A stretch of 64,000 nucleotides of DNA, taken from assembly GCF_900343125.1 (NCBI RefSeq), contig NZ_OPYL01000001.1, positions 434,001 through 498,000 on the forward strand, read 5' to 3'. Below the pieces are notes generated by a model, which was not told the DNA's origin, searched no databases, and saw only the letters and a program-made list of their open reading frames with translations. Below are positions 53,561 through 63,296 of the stretch, piece by piece. The position numbers were made by a program, and so were the translations under genes. This stretch comes from Dysgonomonas sp. Marseille-P4361. Its GTDB lineage: Bacteria; Bacteroidota; Bacteroidia; Bacteroidales; Dysgonomonadaceae. The stretch's first letter is position 1; every line of letters starts with the position of its first letter.

Positions 53561-54208
53561 ATGACTACAACAAATGGTAATTATGGAATCGTATATGTAT
53601 TGACCAATCCGGCAATGCCCAATCTGGTCAAAATTGGCATGACGCTGCGCAACGAAGTCGATAGCCGTCTACGCGAATTATATAGTACGGGAGTACCTTT
53701 GCCTTTCGAGTGCAGGTACGCTTGTCTGGTAGAGATAAACGACTGTGCCAAAGTTGAGAAAGCCATGCACAAGGCATTCTATAAAAACCGTGTCAATCCC
53801 AATCGCGAGTTTTTCGAAATCGATCCCGAACAGGCTATTGCCATTCTGCAATTGCTCGACAAGCGCGATATCACGAGCGAAGTAGTTGCCGAACTGGATG
53901 ACGATAGTACAATTGTAGAAAAGGTTGCAGCCGAGAAATTCAAGAAAAAACGTCGCCCTCCACTCAATTTCCGCGAGATGTCTATTCCTCAGGGCGCTAA
54001 ATTGCAGTTCGTGGACGATCATCATATCGAAGTCGAAGTTTGTGCCGATCGTAAAGTTTTGTACAACGATACCGAAATGTCGCTGACCGCCGCCACAAAA
54101 GATCTGCTGAATATAGAACATTCGCTACAGCCAACGGGATATTGGCTCTATAATGGCAAGAACCTAAGCGATATTTATAACGAAACCTATTCCAACGACG
54201 AAGATTAA
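53561..54208 (+). CDS. GIY-YIG (T5orf172-type) protein with RAMA-like C-terminal domain
   Basis: This 215-residue protein begins with a GIY-YIG nuclease-like domain (YGIVYVLTNPAMPNLVKIGM, SRLRELYSTGVPLPFE, Glu in NREFFEID) of the T5orf172/MUG113 type. After a charged linker (KKKRRPP) the C-terminal 75 residues resemble the RAMA domain linked to modified DNA (LQFVDDHHIEVEVCADRKVL, then YWLYNGKNLSDIY). It lies between hsdS and hsdR, 23 bp and 11 bp from its neighbours, so it is part of the RM operon. It could process or sense modified DNA. Confidence 0.8.
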   Translation: MTTTNGNYGIVYVLTNPAMPNLVKIGMTLRNEVDSRLRELYSTGVPLPFECRYACLVEINDCAKVEKAMHKAFYKNRVNPNREFFEIDPEQAIAILQLLDKRDITSEVVAELDDDSTIVEKVAAEKFKKKRRPPLNFREMSIPQGAKLQFVDDHHIEVEVCADRKVLYNDTEMSLTAATKDLLNIEHSLQPTGYWLYNGKNLSDIYNETYSNDED

Positions 54209-54219
54209 CTTATTTTACC

Positions 54220-57069
54220 ATGACCAACATACAGACCGAAGCACAGATGGAGTCCGAATTGATAAGCCAACTCGAACAGCTGGGATATCAATACGTAACC
54301 ATTGGGAACGAAACCGATTTACTTGCTAACTTCAAGCTACAACTCGAAAAACATAACAAAATAGCATCTTTGTCCGAGCGCGAGTTCGATCAGATAGTCA
54401 ACAAGCTGCAAAAAGGCAGCATCTTCGACAAAGCCAAAACGCTCCGTCAGAAGATGGATTATACCCGCGACGACAATACCGTAGGCTATGTAGATCTGAT
54501 TGATATGTTCGACTATTGCCAGAATACCTATCAGGTGACCAATCAGGTGACCATTGATGGCAAGTATCAGAACCGTTACGATGTCACCATCCTTATCAAC
54601 GGTTTGCCTTTGGTGCAAATAGAATTGAAGCGTCGCGGCTTAGAGTTGAAAGAAGCTTTCAATCAGACCAACCGTTACGAGCGCCATAGCTACGGGGCTG
54701 GCTACGGACTGTTTCAGTACATCCAGCTCTTTGTTATCAGCAATGGAGTGAATACAAAATACTATGCCAATAGCAAAATCAGTGCACGTAGCTTCGAGCA
54801 AACTTTCTATTGGACCGACACCCAAAACAATCAGATAACGCAGCTCAAAGATTTTACTTACCAGTTTCTCGACACTTGTCACTTGTCGAAGATGATAACC
54901 AAATACATCGTACTCAACGAATCTACTGATACCTTGATGGTGCTTCGCCCCTATCAGTATTATGCAGTGGAGGAGATTGTGAAACGTGTTCGCGAAAGCA
55001 ACGAGAATGGCTATACATGGCATACAACGGGCAGCGGAAAGACACTGACTTCGTTCAAGACAAGCCAGATAATCACTTCCATTCCCGATATTGCAAAAGT
55101 TGTTTTCGTTGTCGATCGTAAAGACTTGGACTATCAGACTGTCAAGGAGTTCAATAGTTTCAGCAAAGGCAGCATCGATGGCACGAACAATACGCAGGCG
55201 TTGGTCAAGCAGTTTAAAGATCCCGATCCGCAAAAGAAGCTGATCGTAACCACTATTCAGAAACTCGATATAGCTATCAGCGGTTCGCGTTATGCCAAAG
55301 TTATGGAGCGTTTTCGTGACGAAAAGGTCGTCTTTATCTTCGACGAATGTCATCGCAGCCAGTTTGGAGAAACGCACCGACGTATCCGTAACTTCTTCCC
55401 TAAAGCTCAGTTATTCGGCTTTACAGGTACACCTATATTTGAGAAAAATGCAGTAAAGAATGCATTAGGCAAACGTACTACCGAAGAACTTTTTGGAAAG
55501 TGCTTGCATAAATATGTGATAACCGATGCTATCCGCGACAATAACGTATTGAAGTTTTCTGTAGAGTATTACAGTACTTACAAGAAAAAGGACAATATAC
55601 AAGACGAAGAAGTTCAGGCAATAGATACCGCCGAAGTGCTGAACGACCTGCGACGAATAGAGAATAATGTAGATTTCATTATTGCCAATCATAACAGAAA
55701 GACACATTCTCGTCAGTTTACAGCTATGATGTGCGTTTCTTCTGTTCAGATGCTGATTCAGTATTACGAACTTTTTAAGAAAAAGCAACAAGAGGGCAAG
55801 CACAACCTTCGTGTGGCTACCATCTTCTCTTTTCAAGCGAATGAGGAGGACAAAGAAGCCAATGGAATGGGTACAGTCGATATTGACGACGAGTTTTTAG
55901 ACGACGAGCCTACGATTCCATATGCTCACTCGCGCGATAAGCTTGACGAGTATATGACAGATTATAACAGGATGTTCGGCACAAATTATAACACCGGTAC
56001 ATTCTACGAGTATTATAACGACATTGCCAGAAAGGTTAAGGCTCAACAGGTAGATATTTTGCTTGTTGTCAACATGTTTTTGACGGGATTCGATAGTAAA
56101 ACGCTCAATACGCTCTATGTGGATAAAAACCTGAAATATCACGGGCTGATACAAGCATATTCGCGCACCAACAGAATACTGAATGCAGTTAAGTCGCAAG
56201 GAAACATTGTTTGTTTCCGCAATCTGAAACAGGAGACAGATGATGCTGTGGAGCTTTTTGCAAACAAGGATGCTAAAAGTATCATAACAATGCCACCTTA
56301 CGAGGACTTTATTCGTGAGTTTAACCTAGCTTTAGTCGATTTTTACACACTTGTTCCAACAGTGGATAGTGTATCTTCGCTTGCAGACGAAGATGCTCAG
56401 ATTGCTTTTGTAAAGAGCTATCGTCTGTTGATGCGTCTGATGAATAAACTGGAATGTTTCTCACAATTCACGTTCTCCGATCTGGATATTGACAAGCAGA
56501 CTTATGAAGACTACAAGAGCAAGTATCTTGATCTGTATGAGGATATAAAAGACGATCGCGAGAAACCTGAGAAAGTATCCATTTTGAACGATATTAACTT
56601 CGAGCTGGAGCTTATTCATCGCGACGAGATCAATGTTGCTTATATTTTGACCTTGCTCGGTCGTTTGCGTGAAAGTTCGGTTGAAGAGCAAGCTACAATA
56701 CGAAAGTCGTTGATGGACTCATTGACCAATACTCCATCAATGCGTAGTAAGCGTGAACTGATAGAGAAATTTATCAATGAGAATTTATTTCACCTGACAG
56801 ATGAAGATGATTTAGAAAGCAAGTTCTTCGAATTCTGGGATGAAGAGAAACTAAAAGCTTTGAATAAGTTATCGGAAGAAGAAGAATTGAAGGAAGACAA
56901 ACTTCAGTCTGTTATCAGTGATTATTTGTACACAGGTCGAACACCTCTCCGCGATGATCTGGTAGAAACAATGAAAACTCGTCCAGCTCTGAAAGAACGC
57001 AAATCGAAAGCTGAAAAAATACTGGCAAAGATAAAGGACTATGTGGAGTTGTTTATTGAGGGGGTGTGA
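54220..57069 (+). CDS. hsdR: Type I restriction endonuclease subunit HsdR
   Basis: This 949-residue protein has an N-terminal PD-(D/E)xK nuclease (D in YDVTILING, ExK in QIELKRRG, residues about 123-145), followed by a superfamily 2 translocase: Walker A HTTGSGKTLTSF, motif Ia VDRKDLDYQT, motif II FDECHRS, motif III GFTGTPI, and motif VI QAYSRTNRIL. It pumps DNA using ATP and cuts when translocation is blocked. The C-terminal helical region probably contacts HsdM/HsdS. It ends the RM operon; no terminator is obvious. Confidence 0.97.
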   Translation: MTNIQTEAQMESELISQLEQLGYQYVTIGNETDLLANFKLQLEKHNKIASLSEREFDQIVNKLQKGSIFDKAKTLRQKMDYTRDDNTVGYVDLIDMFDYCQNTYQVTNQVTIDGKYQNRYDVTILINGLPLVQIELKRRGLELKEAFNQTNRYERHSYGAGYGLFQYIQLFVISNGVNTKYYANSKISARSFEQTFYWTDTQNNQITQLKDFTYQFLDTCHLSKMITKYIVLNESTDTLMVLRPYQYYAVEEIVKRVRESNENGYTWHTTGSGKTLTSFKTSQIITSIPDIAKVVFVVDRKDLDYQTVKEFNSFSKGSIDGTNNTQALVKQFKDPDPQKKLIVTTIQKLDIAISGSRYAKVMERFRDEKVVFIFDECHRSQFGETHRRIRNFFPKAQLFGFTGTPIFEKNAVKNALGKRTTEELFGKCLHKYVITDAIRDNNVLKFSVEYYSTYKKKDNIQDEEVQAIDTAEVLNDLRRIENNVDFIIANHNRKTHSRQFTAMMCVSSVQMLIQYYELFKKKQQEGKHNLRVATIFSFQANEEDKEANGMGTVDIDDEFLDDEPTIPYAHSRDKLDEYMTDYNRMFGTNYNTGTFYEYYNDIARKVKAQQVDILLVVNMFLTGFDSKTLNTLYVDKNLKYHGLIQAYSRTNRILNAVKSQGNIVCFRNLKQETDDAVELFANKDAKSIITMPPYEDFIREFNLALVDFYTLVPTVDSVSSLADEDAQIAFVKSYRLLMRLMNKLECFSQFTFSDLDIDKQTYEDYKSKYLDLYEDIKDDREKPEKVSILNDINFELELIHRDEINVAYILTLLGRLRESSVEEQATIRKSLMDSLTNTPSMRSKRELIEKFINENLFHLTDEDDLESKFFEFWDEEKLKALNKLSEEEELKEDKLQSVISDYLYTGRTPLRDDLVETMKTRPALKERKSKAEKILAKIKDYVELFIEGV

Positions 57070-57179
57070 CTATTGGAAATAAGATTTTTACAGGAGATAG
57101 TAATAGTGTAGATAAGAATCGCAGTATAACAACGCAGATTTTAAATTAGTATAAAAATTAATTACTTTTCTTATTCAGT

Positions 57180-57293
57180 AACTATACGTAGGAATAGTTT
57201 ATCTAGTTAGAATGAAAGGCGAGAATTACTTCCCCCCCCTTAAATGTTTTCACAACGGAATAATCTCTATTGTGATAAGCTTTCAATTTTTGC
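57180..57293 (-). ncRNA. Type II-C tracrRNA
   Basis: On the minus strand a 22-nt stretch (57268-57289 region) is an exact complement of the 5' part of the crRNA repeat, as expected for an anti-repeat. It is followed by ATTATTCCGTTGTGAAAAC and then AAGG, which I recall as typical of Bacteroidetes II-C tracrRNAs. The G8 run, then CTCGCCTT, could form the terminal stem although its pairing is imperfect. The array is 5.6 kb away, with a truncated cas9 between. The exact 3' end is a guess. Confidence 0.75.
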
Positions 57294-57326
57294 AAGAATA
57301 CATTTTATTTTTTTAATTTACATATT
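57293..57326 (-). promoter_or_regulatory. Candidate tracrRNA promoter
   Basis: On the minus strand TATG, a spacer of about 20 bp and TATTCTTG fit TTTG/TAnnTTTG with one change each. Transcription would start right at the anti-repeat. Confidence 0.5.
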
Positions 57327-57428
57327 TATTAAAAACAATTAATTTTAAGAGTTAATTCTTAGATGGAGTTGCTAGCTTTACAGGAACAAAAATAAAGGAT
57401 TAATTTTATCACAAACACATTCATTATT

Positions 57429-58961
57429 ATGTCAAGAGAAGTAAAGTACAATAATATGTCTTTATTAAAATTGTTAAGATACTCTGCTTTCATATTATTA
57501 AATATATTTTCTTTTGCTTTATCGGCAAATGATAGGGTAATTAAAGAAGAGATTGACAGTTTATTGGAACTTAGCAAATCCCATAAAATTAATGTAAAAA
57601 TTGAAGAATCAGTTAGAACTACATATTTAGCTCTTAAAAAAAGTAATGAGATAAATTATTCAGAAGGAAGAGCTTCTGCTTATTTGGGGCTAGCGCAAAC
57701 ACTTTTTTATTTGGGGAACTATGAGAAAGCTCTCAATTATCTGACTTTAACCGAAAATGAGTCTTCTTCCGCAAAGAATAAAAACAGAATGTTTGAAATT
57801 AGTAGAATTAGAGGCCAAATATTTTCATATCTTAATTTAAACGATAAAGCTCTACGAGAATTTTTCAAATGTAAAATCCTAACTAATGACTTAAAACCTG
57901 AAGAGCTAAAAGGTTATGCCCTAAGCTTAACCTATGAAAATCTGGTTGTAGTTTATAATAATATCCATAACGATGATTCAGTCTATTACTATATGAATAA
58001 GAATAAAGAACTCTTAGAGTTAATGGATGAAACATATATTTATAGAAATCTAGTCAACCTATATACCTCGTTTGGAGATTGGTATACAAGTAAAAAAGAC
58101 TTTGATTTAGCCGTTTTTAACTTCAGTAAAGCCATAGATTTAGCAGATAAATATCATTATGATTATAGATCAAGAACTTACATGTATATGGGCGATATGT
58201 TTACAGAGCAGCAGAAAAATGATTTAGCTTTGTGTTATTATCATAGAGCCTTGAATAACATCAATCAAACCGGAATAAAAGGAGAATTTATCTCCGTCTA
58301 TTCAAAAATTTCTTTACTATATGATAAATTGGGAATACTCGATTCTGCAAAAATATACAGAGAAAAAGGATTATTAATAGAACATGAATTACATGAAGAA
58401 CGAGAAAAGTGTATAGGTTCTGTATTAGATTTTTTTATTAAGGAAGAAAAGAAGCAGCAACAAGCTCAGAGACGTAAAATACTCACAATTATATCAATTT
58501 CCGCAATTTGTCTCCTTTCTTTTTCTGTATTTCTTTTTATAAGAACTAAAAATAAACTACTACTTAGAAAAGCTCGTTTAAGAGAAGAGCTAACCAAGAC
58601 TATCGAAGAAATTAGGCAAGATGCGAAAGTTTTAGAGAAAAAACTAAATAGCTCATTTGATGAAATAGTAACATTGGCAAAAAATAATGATCATGTCTTA
58701 CCAAAAAGATTCAAGGAAGTATATCCAGAAATAACTACTTCATTGCTCAAGTTACATCCAGACCTAACCTATTCTGAATTTATTCTCTGCATTTACATCT
58801 TTCTAAATTTTTCAACAAAAGACATCGCAACTTTCACCCATGTCGAGCATCGATCCGTACAAACGAAGAAGAATAGATTAAGAAAAAAACTAAATCTTCC
58901 TACAGGTGCCTCCATCGAAGCATACCTTGATTCTCTAAATAAATCTACATTAAATATCTAG
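57429..58961 (+). CDS. TPR regulator with membrane helix and C-terminal LuxR-like HTH
   Basis: This 510-residue protein has a signal-like start (SLLKLLRYSAFILLNIFS), TPR repeats (about 60-330; GLAQTLFYLGNYEKALNYL is one clear repeat), a membrane helix (ILTIISISAICLLSFSVFLF, about 352-371), a coiled coil and a C-terminal HTH (about 435-500; DIATFTHVEHRSVQTKKNRL). This layout is common in Bacteroidetes beside surface-protein genes. Here it is followed by such a gene. Its position between tracrRNA and cas9 is foreign to a CRISPR locus, so it was probably brought in by the same rearrangement. An alternative start is ATG 57456. Confidence 0.85.
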   Translation: MSREVKYNNMSLLKLLRYSAFILLNIFSFALSANDRVIKEEIDSLLELSKSHKINVKIEESVRTTYLALKKSNEINYSEGRASAYLGLAQTLFYLGNYEKALNYLTLTENESSSAKNKNRMFEISRIRGQIFSYLNLNDKALREFFKCKILTNDLKPEELKGYALSLTYENLVVVYNNIHNDDSVYYYMNKNKELLELMDETYIYRNLVNLYTSFGDWYTSKKDFDLAVFNFSKAIDLADKYHYDYRSRTYMYMGDMFTEQQKNDLALCYYHRALNNINQTGIKGEFISVYSKISLLYDKLGILDSAKIYREKGLLIEHELHEEREKCIGSVLDFFIKEEKKQQQAQRRKILTIISISAICLLSFSVFLFIRTKNKLLLRKARLREELTKTIEEIRQDAKVLEKKLNSSFDEIVTLAKNNDHVLPKRFKEVYPEITTSLLKLHPDLTYSEFILCIYIFLNFSTKDIATFTHVEHRSVQTKKNRLRKKLNLPTGASIEAYLDSLNKSTLNI

Positions 58962-59441
58962 CAGGGAATACTTTCTACTGAGTCCTCGCTATAAATACAC
59001 TCTATTAAGAGGAGCGTTACTCAATATACATAATAAATACTTTAATTGTATATTATTAATAAAATTCATATTTCTCATATAGAACCAAGCCTTTATACTT
59101 TTCTGTTGAGATAGATAGGCTCGTAAGTCCATTATATAGTAATAAGGTTGAGGATATACAATCATGCTAATAGGATTAAATGATAGTAAAGTCTATTATT
59201 AGAAGCCGATAAGAATTTAAAAACATCAAAACAATAAAATATAGACATTACTTTTACTGTATTTTGTGTTAAATAGAAATTGAGAACACTCAACAGGGAC
59301 ACTATTATAATATTATAAATAAACAATATAATGCAATGTTGTAGATTTGTTGTATGCCTATTTTAGGAATATACAGACGAAAACAGGAGCTTTGTATATA
59401 CGTTAAATAAATACAAATACAAATCACAAATCACAAAACAC
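58962..59441. other. Intergenic region between the TPR regulator and the surface-protein gene
   Basis: This AT-rich stretch of 480 bp contains no convincing ORF, tRNA or CRISPR repeat. No strong -7 element or terminator stands out. A long leader for the surface-protein gene is possible. Confidence 0.4.
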
Positions 59442-59993
59442 ATGAATAGGAGAATTAAAGAAAAGGAAATACCAATCTTTTTAAGATCATTATTATTATT
59501 ATTAATTTTAGGTATAGCGACAAGTGTTCAAGCTCAAGTTACTATTGGAGCTGGAGAACCTCCTCACAAAGATGCGCTATTAGATCTAAAAGAAAATAAC
59601 TCAGGCTCATCATCCAAAGGATTTTTGCTCCCCCGAGTGCCTCTTACGTCAACAACATCTGCATTTCCCCTATCTGATCATGTTGCCGGAATGACCGTTT
59701 ATAACACATCCACTGTAAATGATGTAGTTTCGGGATATTATTATAATGACGGAACAAAGTGGATTAGGCTTATGGCAGATGCGACAGCTATTATGCCGCG
59801 TTTTTTCTATATGCCATCGATTGTTATGCCTACGGATACTGCTGATCCCGCCTATAATACAGCTACACAAGAATTCACCATCGATTTATACAACCAATAC
59901 AAACAACAACGATACGCGATATATCAACAAGATTGTGATGAGATTATTGTCAAATGTGGTTCGAGAAGAAGGAGAGCTGGATGTCGCCTCTAA
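59442..59993 (+). pseudogene. 5' part of a surface-protein gene, fused out of frame to cas9
   Basis: The 183-residue reading has a Sec signal (PIFLRSLLLLLILGIATSVQA) followed by VTIGAGEPPHKDALLDLKE, KGFLLPRVPLTSTT and GMTVYNTST, a start seen in large families of Bacteroidetes surface proteins. After about LYNQYKQQ (near 59905) the sequence becomes cas9 in a different frame, and the reading ends 27 codons later with CGSRRRRAGCRL. The 3' part of the original gene is missing. It pairs with the TPR regulator upstream, so the pair was probably moved as a unit. The shortened product would still be secreted. Confidence 0.75.
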
Positions 59994-61554
59994 GAATGTT
60001 ACGATTTGTACCGGAAATGTAACCTCTGTTTTAAAACGTGATTGGGGGTTAGATGCTGTTTGGAATAACTTGATAATTTCACGTTTCGAACGGATGAACC
60101 AGTTGAGGAATCACACTGTATTTACTGTCTGGAACGAGCAGTATCAAAAATTTCTTCCAACCATTCCGTTGGAGTTTTCCAAAGGATTCCAAAAGAAACG
60201 TATTGACCACCGCCACCACGCCATGGACGCCTTGGTTATTGCTTGTACAACAAAAGATCATGTGAATTTGCTGAATAATCAATCGGCTAAATCTAACATG
60301 AAGAGATATGACTTACAACGAAAGTTAAGAATGTTCGAGAAAGCTTCTTATTTCGACAAAACAGTCGGGAGGCAAGTTGAAAGAGAAATTCCTAAAGAAT
60401 TTATAAAACCGTTGAATAGCTTCACTATTGATGCCCAAAATGAATTGGCGAAAATTGTAGTTAGCTTTAAACAAAACTTGCGAGTGATTAATAAAGCAAC
60501 TAATAGGTATCAAGCCTACGAAAATGGGAACAAAGTTTTGAAATTGCAAACGAAAGGTGATCTTTGGGCTATAAGGAAGCCTCTACATAAAGATATGCCA
60601 TTTGCCAAAGTTTCATTGCGGAAAAAAAAGAGTGTAAAACTGAGCGAAGCATTGAAAAATGTAGAAGATATTGTTGATAAAGAATTGAGAAGTGAGATTC
60701 GAAGAATCAGTGGAGTATACGGAAAATTTGATCCTGACTTAATAAATAAATACTTTAGAGACAGAAAATATATTTGTGGAGAAAATGATATATCGAAGGT
60801 TGAGATTTATTATTTTGATACCGAAAATGCAGCTAAACGAGTGCTATTAGATTCTTCATTTACGGAGAAAGTTATAAAAGAATCTATTACAGATAGTGGC
60901 ATACAAAAAATTCTCCTGAATTATTTGTCAAAGAAGGGCAATAAGCCGGAATTGGCCTTCTCACCAGAAGGTATTGAAGAAATGAACCAACATATTACAA
61001 CCTTCAATGATAATAAACCTCATCAACCGATCTATAAAGTATGTGTGTATGAAACAATCGGCAATAAATTTCGTGTGGGCTATACAGGAAATAAAAAGAA
61101 AAAATTTGTTGAGGCTGAAAAAGGGACGAATTTATTCTTTGCCATTTATGCGGATGAGAAAGGCAATCGTTCATATGAAACCATTCCGCTAAATATTGTT
61201 ATAGAGAGGTTTAAGCAAGGATTAAACGCTGCTCCTGAAAGGAATGAAAAGGGACATGGATTATTGTTCCATTTATCGCCGAATGATTTGGTATATGTAC
61301 CAACGGAGGAGGAGAGAGTAAATGCTATTTCTAAAGACTCAATAAATTTGACTCGAATATATAAAATCGTAAGTTTTACAGGAAGCAGACTTTATGCAAT
61401 ACCACATTTTGTGGCTAAACCAATTATTGATAAAGTCGAATTCTTCCAACTAAATAAAGTTGAAAACGATATAGATACTGGTTTCTCTATAAAACATGTG
61501 TGCATAAAACTCCATATTGATCGTGTAGGAAACTTTAAGCCTTTGCAAACATGA
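59911..61554 (+). pseudogene. cas9: C-terminal fragment of type II-C Cas9
   Basis: About 547 codons match the last third of Cas9. They begin at NDTRYINKIVMRLLSNVVRE, then KNVTICTGNVTSVLKRDWG, the RuvC-III block RIDHRHHAMDALVIACTT with its His and Asp, and the WED and PAM-interacting regions to the stop. RuvC-I, the bridge helix, the recognition lobe, RuvC-II and HNH are absent; a full family member has about 1,450 residues. The cas9 part lies in frame 1, the surface-protein start in frame 3. An ATG at 59938 (MRLLSNVVRE) could start a 538-residue product. It overlaps cas1 by ATGA. It cannot cut DNA by itself. Confidence 0.92.
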
Positions 61555-62489
61555 TCAAGAAAACACTCTATTTCGGTAACCCTGCATACCTGAGTATGCG
61601 AAACAGTCAATTGGTAGTAAAATTGCCTGAGGTTGAAAAAAGTGAAAAGCTACCCAATACATTTAAGAAGGATAGTGAGTTGATTTTCCCTATTGAGGAT
61701 TTGGGAGTTATCATCCTCGACCATAAACAAATCACGCTAACTCATGGGTTAATAGAAATGCTATTGGAAAATAATACAGCTCTAATAACCTGCAATAGCA
61801 GCCGTATGCCGGTTGGTTTGATGCTTCCGCTCTGTGGAAATAAAACTCAGACGGAGAAATTTAATGCACAGATTCAGGCTACCGATCTTTTGAAAAAGAA
61901 TCTTTGGCAACAAACCATCAAGGCTAAGATAAAGAATCAGACCTGTGTTTTGAGAAAATTCCGCTCATGTAATATCCGTAATATGGAGTATTGGGCGAAT
62001 GATGTAAAGAGTGGTGATCCTGATAATTACGAAGCCCGGGCTGCCGCTTATTACTGGAAAGAGGCTTTTCCTAAAATCGATAATTTTGTAAGAGGTAGGG
62101 ATGAACTTCCTCCTAACAATCTGTTAAATTATGGCTATGCCATTCTTCGGGCGATTGTGGCACGTTCACTAGTTTCAAGCGGATTATTGCCTACTTTTGG
62201 GATACATCATCACAACCGTTACAATGCCTATTGCTTAGCAGACGATATTATGGAACCTTATCGCCCTTTTGTAGACAGTATTGTACTTTCGATAGTTGAT
62301 ACTGGAGAAGGTTTTGAAGAATTATCACGATCTGTAAAAACACAGTTATTGCAAATACCGACTATAGATGTAATGATTAATAGCAGAAAGAGTCCTTTGA
62401 TGGTCGCAATAAGCCAGACCACCTCTTCATTAGCACAATGTTTTGAAGGTAAATTGCGAAAAATAAAATATCCTGAATTTGTATTGTGA
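61551..62489 (+). CDS. cas1: CRISPR-associated integrase Cas1 (type II)
   Basis: This 312-residue protein is complete. The metal-binding residues are Glu161 (NYEARAAAYYW), His219 (GIHHHN) and Glu235 (ADDIMEPYRP). With Cas2 it forms the complex that inserts new spacers. Its ATG overlaps the cas9 stop, so translation may depend on ribosomes finishing the cas9 fragment. In type II systems Cas9 also helps choose spacers with a PAM, so adaptation may be impaired or unselective here. No sign of decay is seen. Confidence 0.96.
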   Translation: MIKKTLYFGNPAYLSMRNSQLVVKLPEVEKSEKLPNTFKKDSELIFPIEDLGVIILDHKQITLTHGLIEMLLENNTALITCNSSRMPVGLMLPLCGNKTQTEKFNAQIQATDLLKKNLWQQTIKAKIKNQTCVLRKFRSCNIRNMEYWANDVKSGDPDNYEARAAAYYWKEAFPKIDNFVRGRDELPPNNLLNYGYAILRAIVARSLVSSGLLPTFGIHHHNRYNAYCLADDIMEPYRPFVDSIVLSIVDTGEGFEELSRSVKTQLLQIPTIDVMINSRKSPLMVAISQTTSSLAQCFEGKLRKIKYPEFVL

Positions 62490-62837
<348 letters not shown>

Positions 62838-62838
62838 A

Positions 62839-62870
62839 AAAAAAATCCTGATCGAAATCAGGATTTTTTT
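62839..62870 (+). terminator. Terminator after cas2
   Basis: A perfect 14-bp stem (62839-62852 with 62857-62870) with a CGAA loop is followed by Ts, immediately past cas2. Confidence 0.9.
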
Positions 62871-62943
62871 TCAAATACATCACTTTTTAAAATCCTAACA
62901 AGTTGCGATAATCATTGAAATACAATATGTTATGAATACCTCT

Positions 62944-63296
62944 GCTGTATTTCAAGGAACTAATATACAAAATTGAAAGCTTATCACAATGTATTTGCTC
63001 TCGGATGTAATTTGGACGAAGCTGTATTTCAAGGAACTAATATACAAAATTGAAAGCTTATCACAATCCAGTTACAGGAGAAGTATAAGTAACCTTGCTG
63101 TATTTCAAGGAACTAATATACAAAATTGAAAGCTTATCACAATGGAAATCAACGACATAGCTTTCTGCAACTCGCTGTATTTCAAGGAACTAATATACAA
63201 AATTGAAAGCTTATCACAATGTTTACGCATGATGACGCAAATGAATACTGCTGTATTTCAAGGAACTAATATACAAAATTGAAAGCTTATCACAAT
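62944..63296 (-). CRISPR. Type II-C CRISPR array, five 47-nt repeats and four spacers
   Basis: Identical 47-nt repeats lie at 62944-62990, 63021-63067, 63097-63143, 63174-63220 and 63250-63296. They are separated by spacers of 30, 29, 30 and 29 nt. The repeat unit starts GCTGTATTTCAAGG and ends GAAAGCTTATCACAAT on the plus strand. Because type II crRNA repeats start near GTTGTG and the tracrRNA anti-repeat matches the other end, I infer that crRNA is read from the minus strand. There is no degeneration between copies. The spacers differ from each other. Confidence 0.97.

Larger units (their letters stand above)
57070..57428. other. Intergenic region between hsdR and the TPR regulator, containing the tracrRNA gene
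   Basis: These 359 bp contain no protein gene. The region holds the minus-strand tracrRNA (about 57180-57293) with its promoter, and an 8-C tract (57232-57239). The stretch 57301-57428 is AT-rich; in an intact locus cas9 would be expected to begin about here. Confidence 0.6.

Noticed and set aside
54640-55377. 245-codon minus-strand ORF
   Set aside because: Antisense to the hsdR nuclease and helicase region; composition is that of a shadow frame.
57266-57300. A solitary stray CRISPR repeat instead of tracrRNA
   Set aside because: Only half of the repeat is present, and it is followed by tracrRNA-like sequence and preceded by a promoter-like pair.
59746-61554. 602-codon ORF as a new standalone nuclease (IscB or small Cas9)
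   Set aside because: The first ~55 codons are an out-of-frame reading of the surface gene; the rest is the C-terminal third of an ordinary Cas9 next to cas1-cas2.
62888-62943. Possible degenerate sixth repeat left of the array
   Set aside because: Only a loose match to the repeat end over AT-rich sequence; likely chance.
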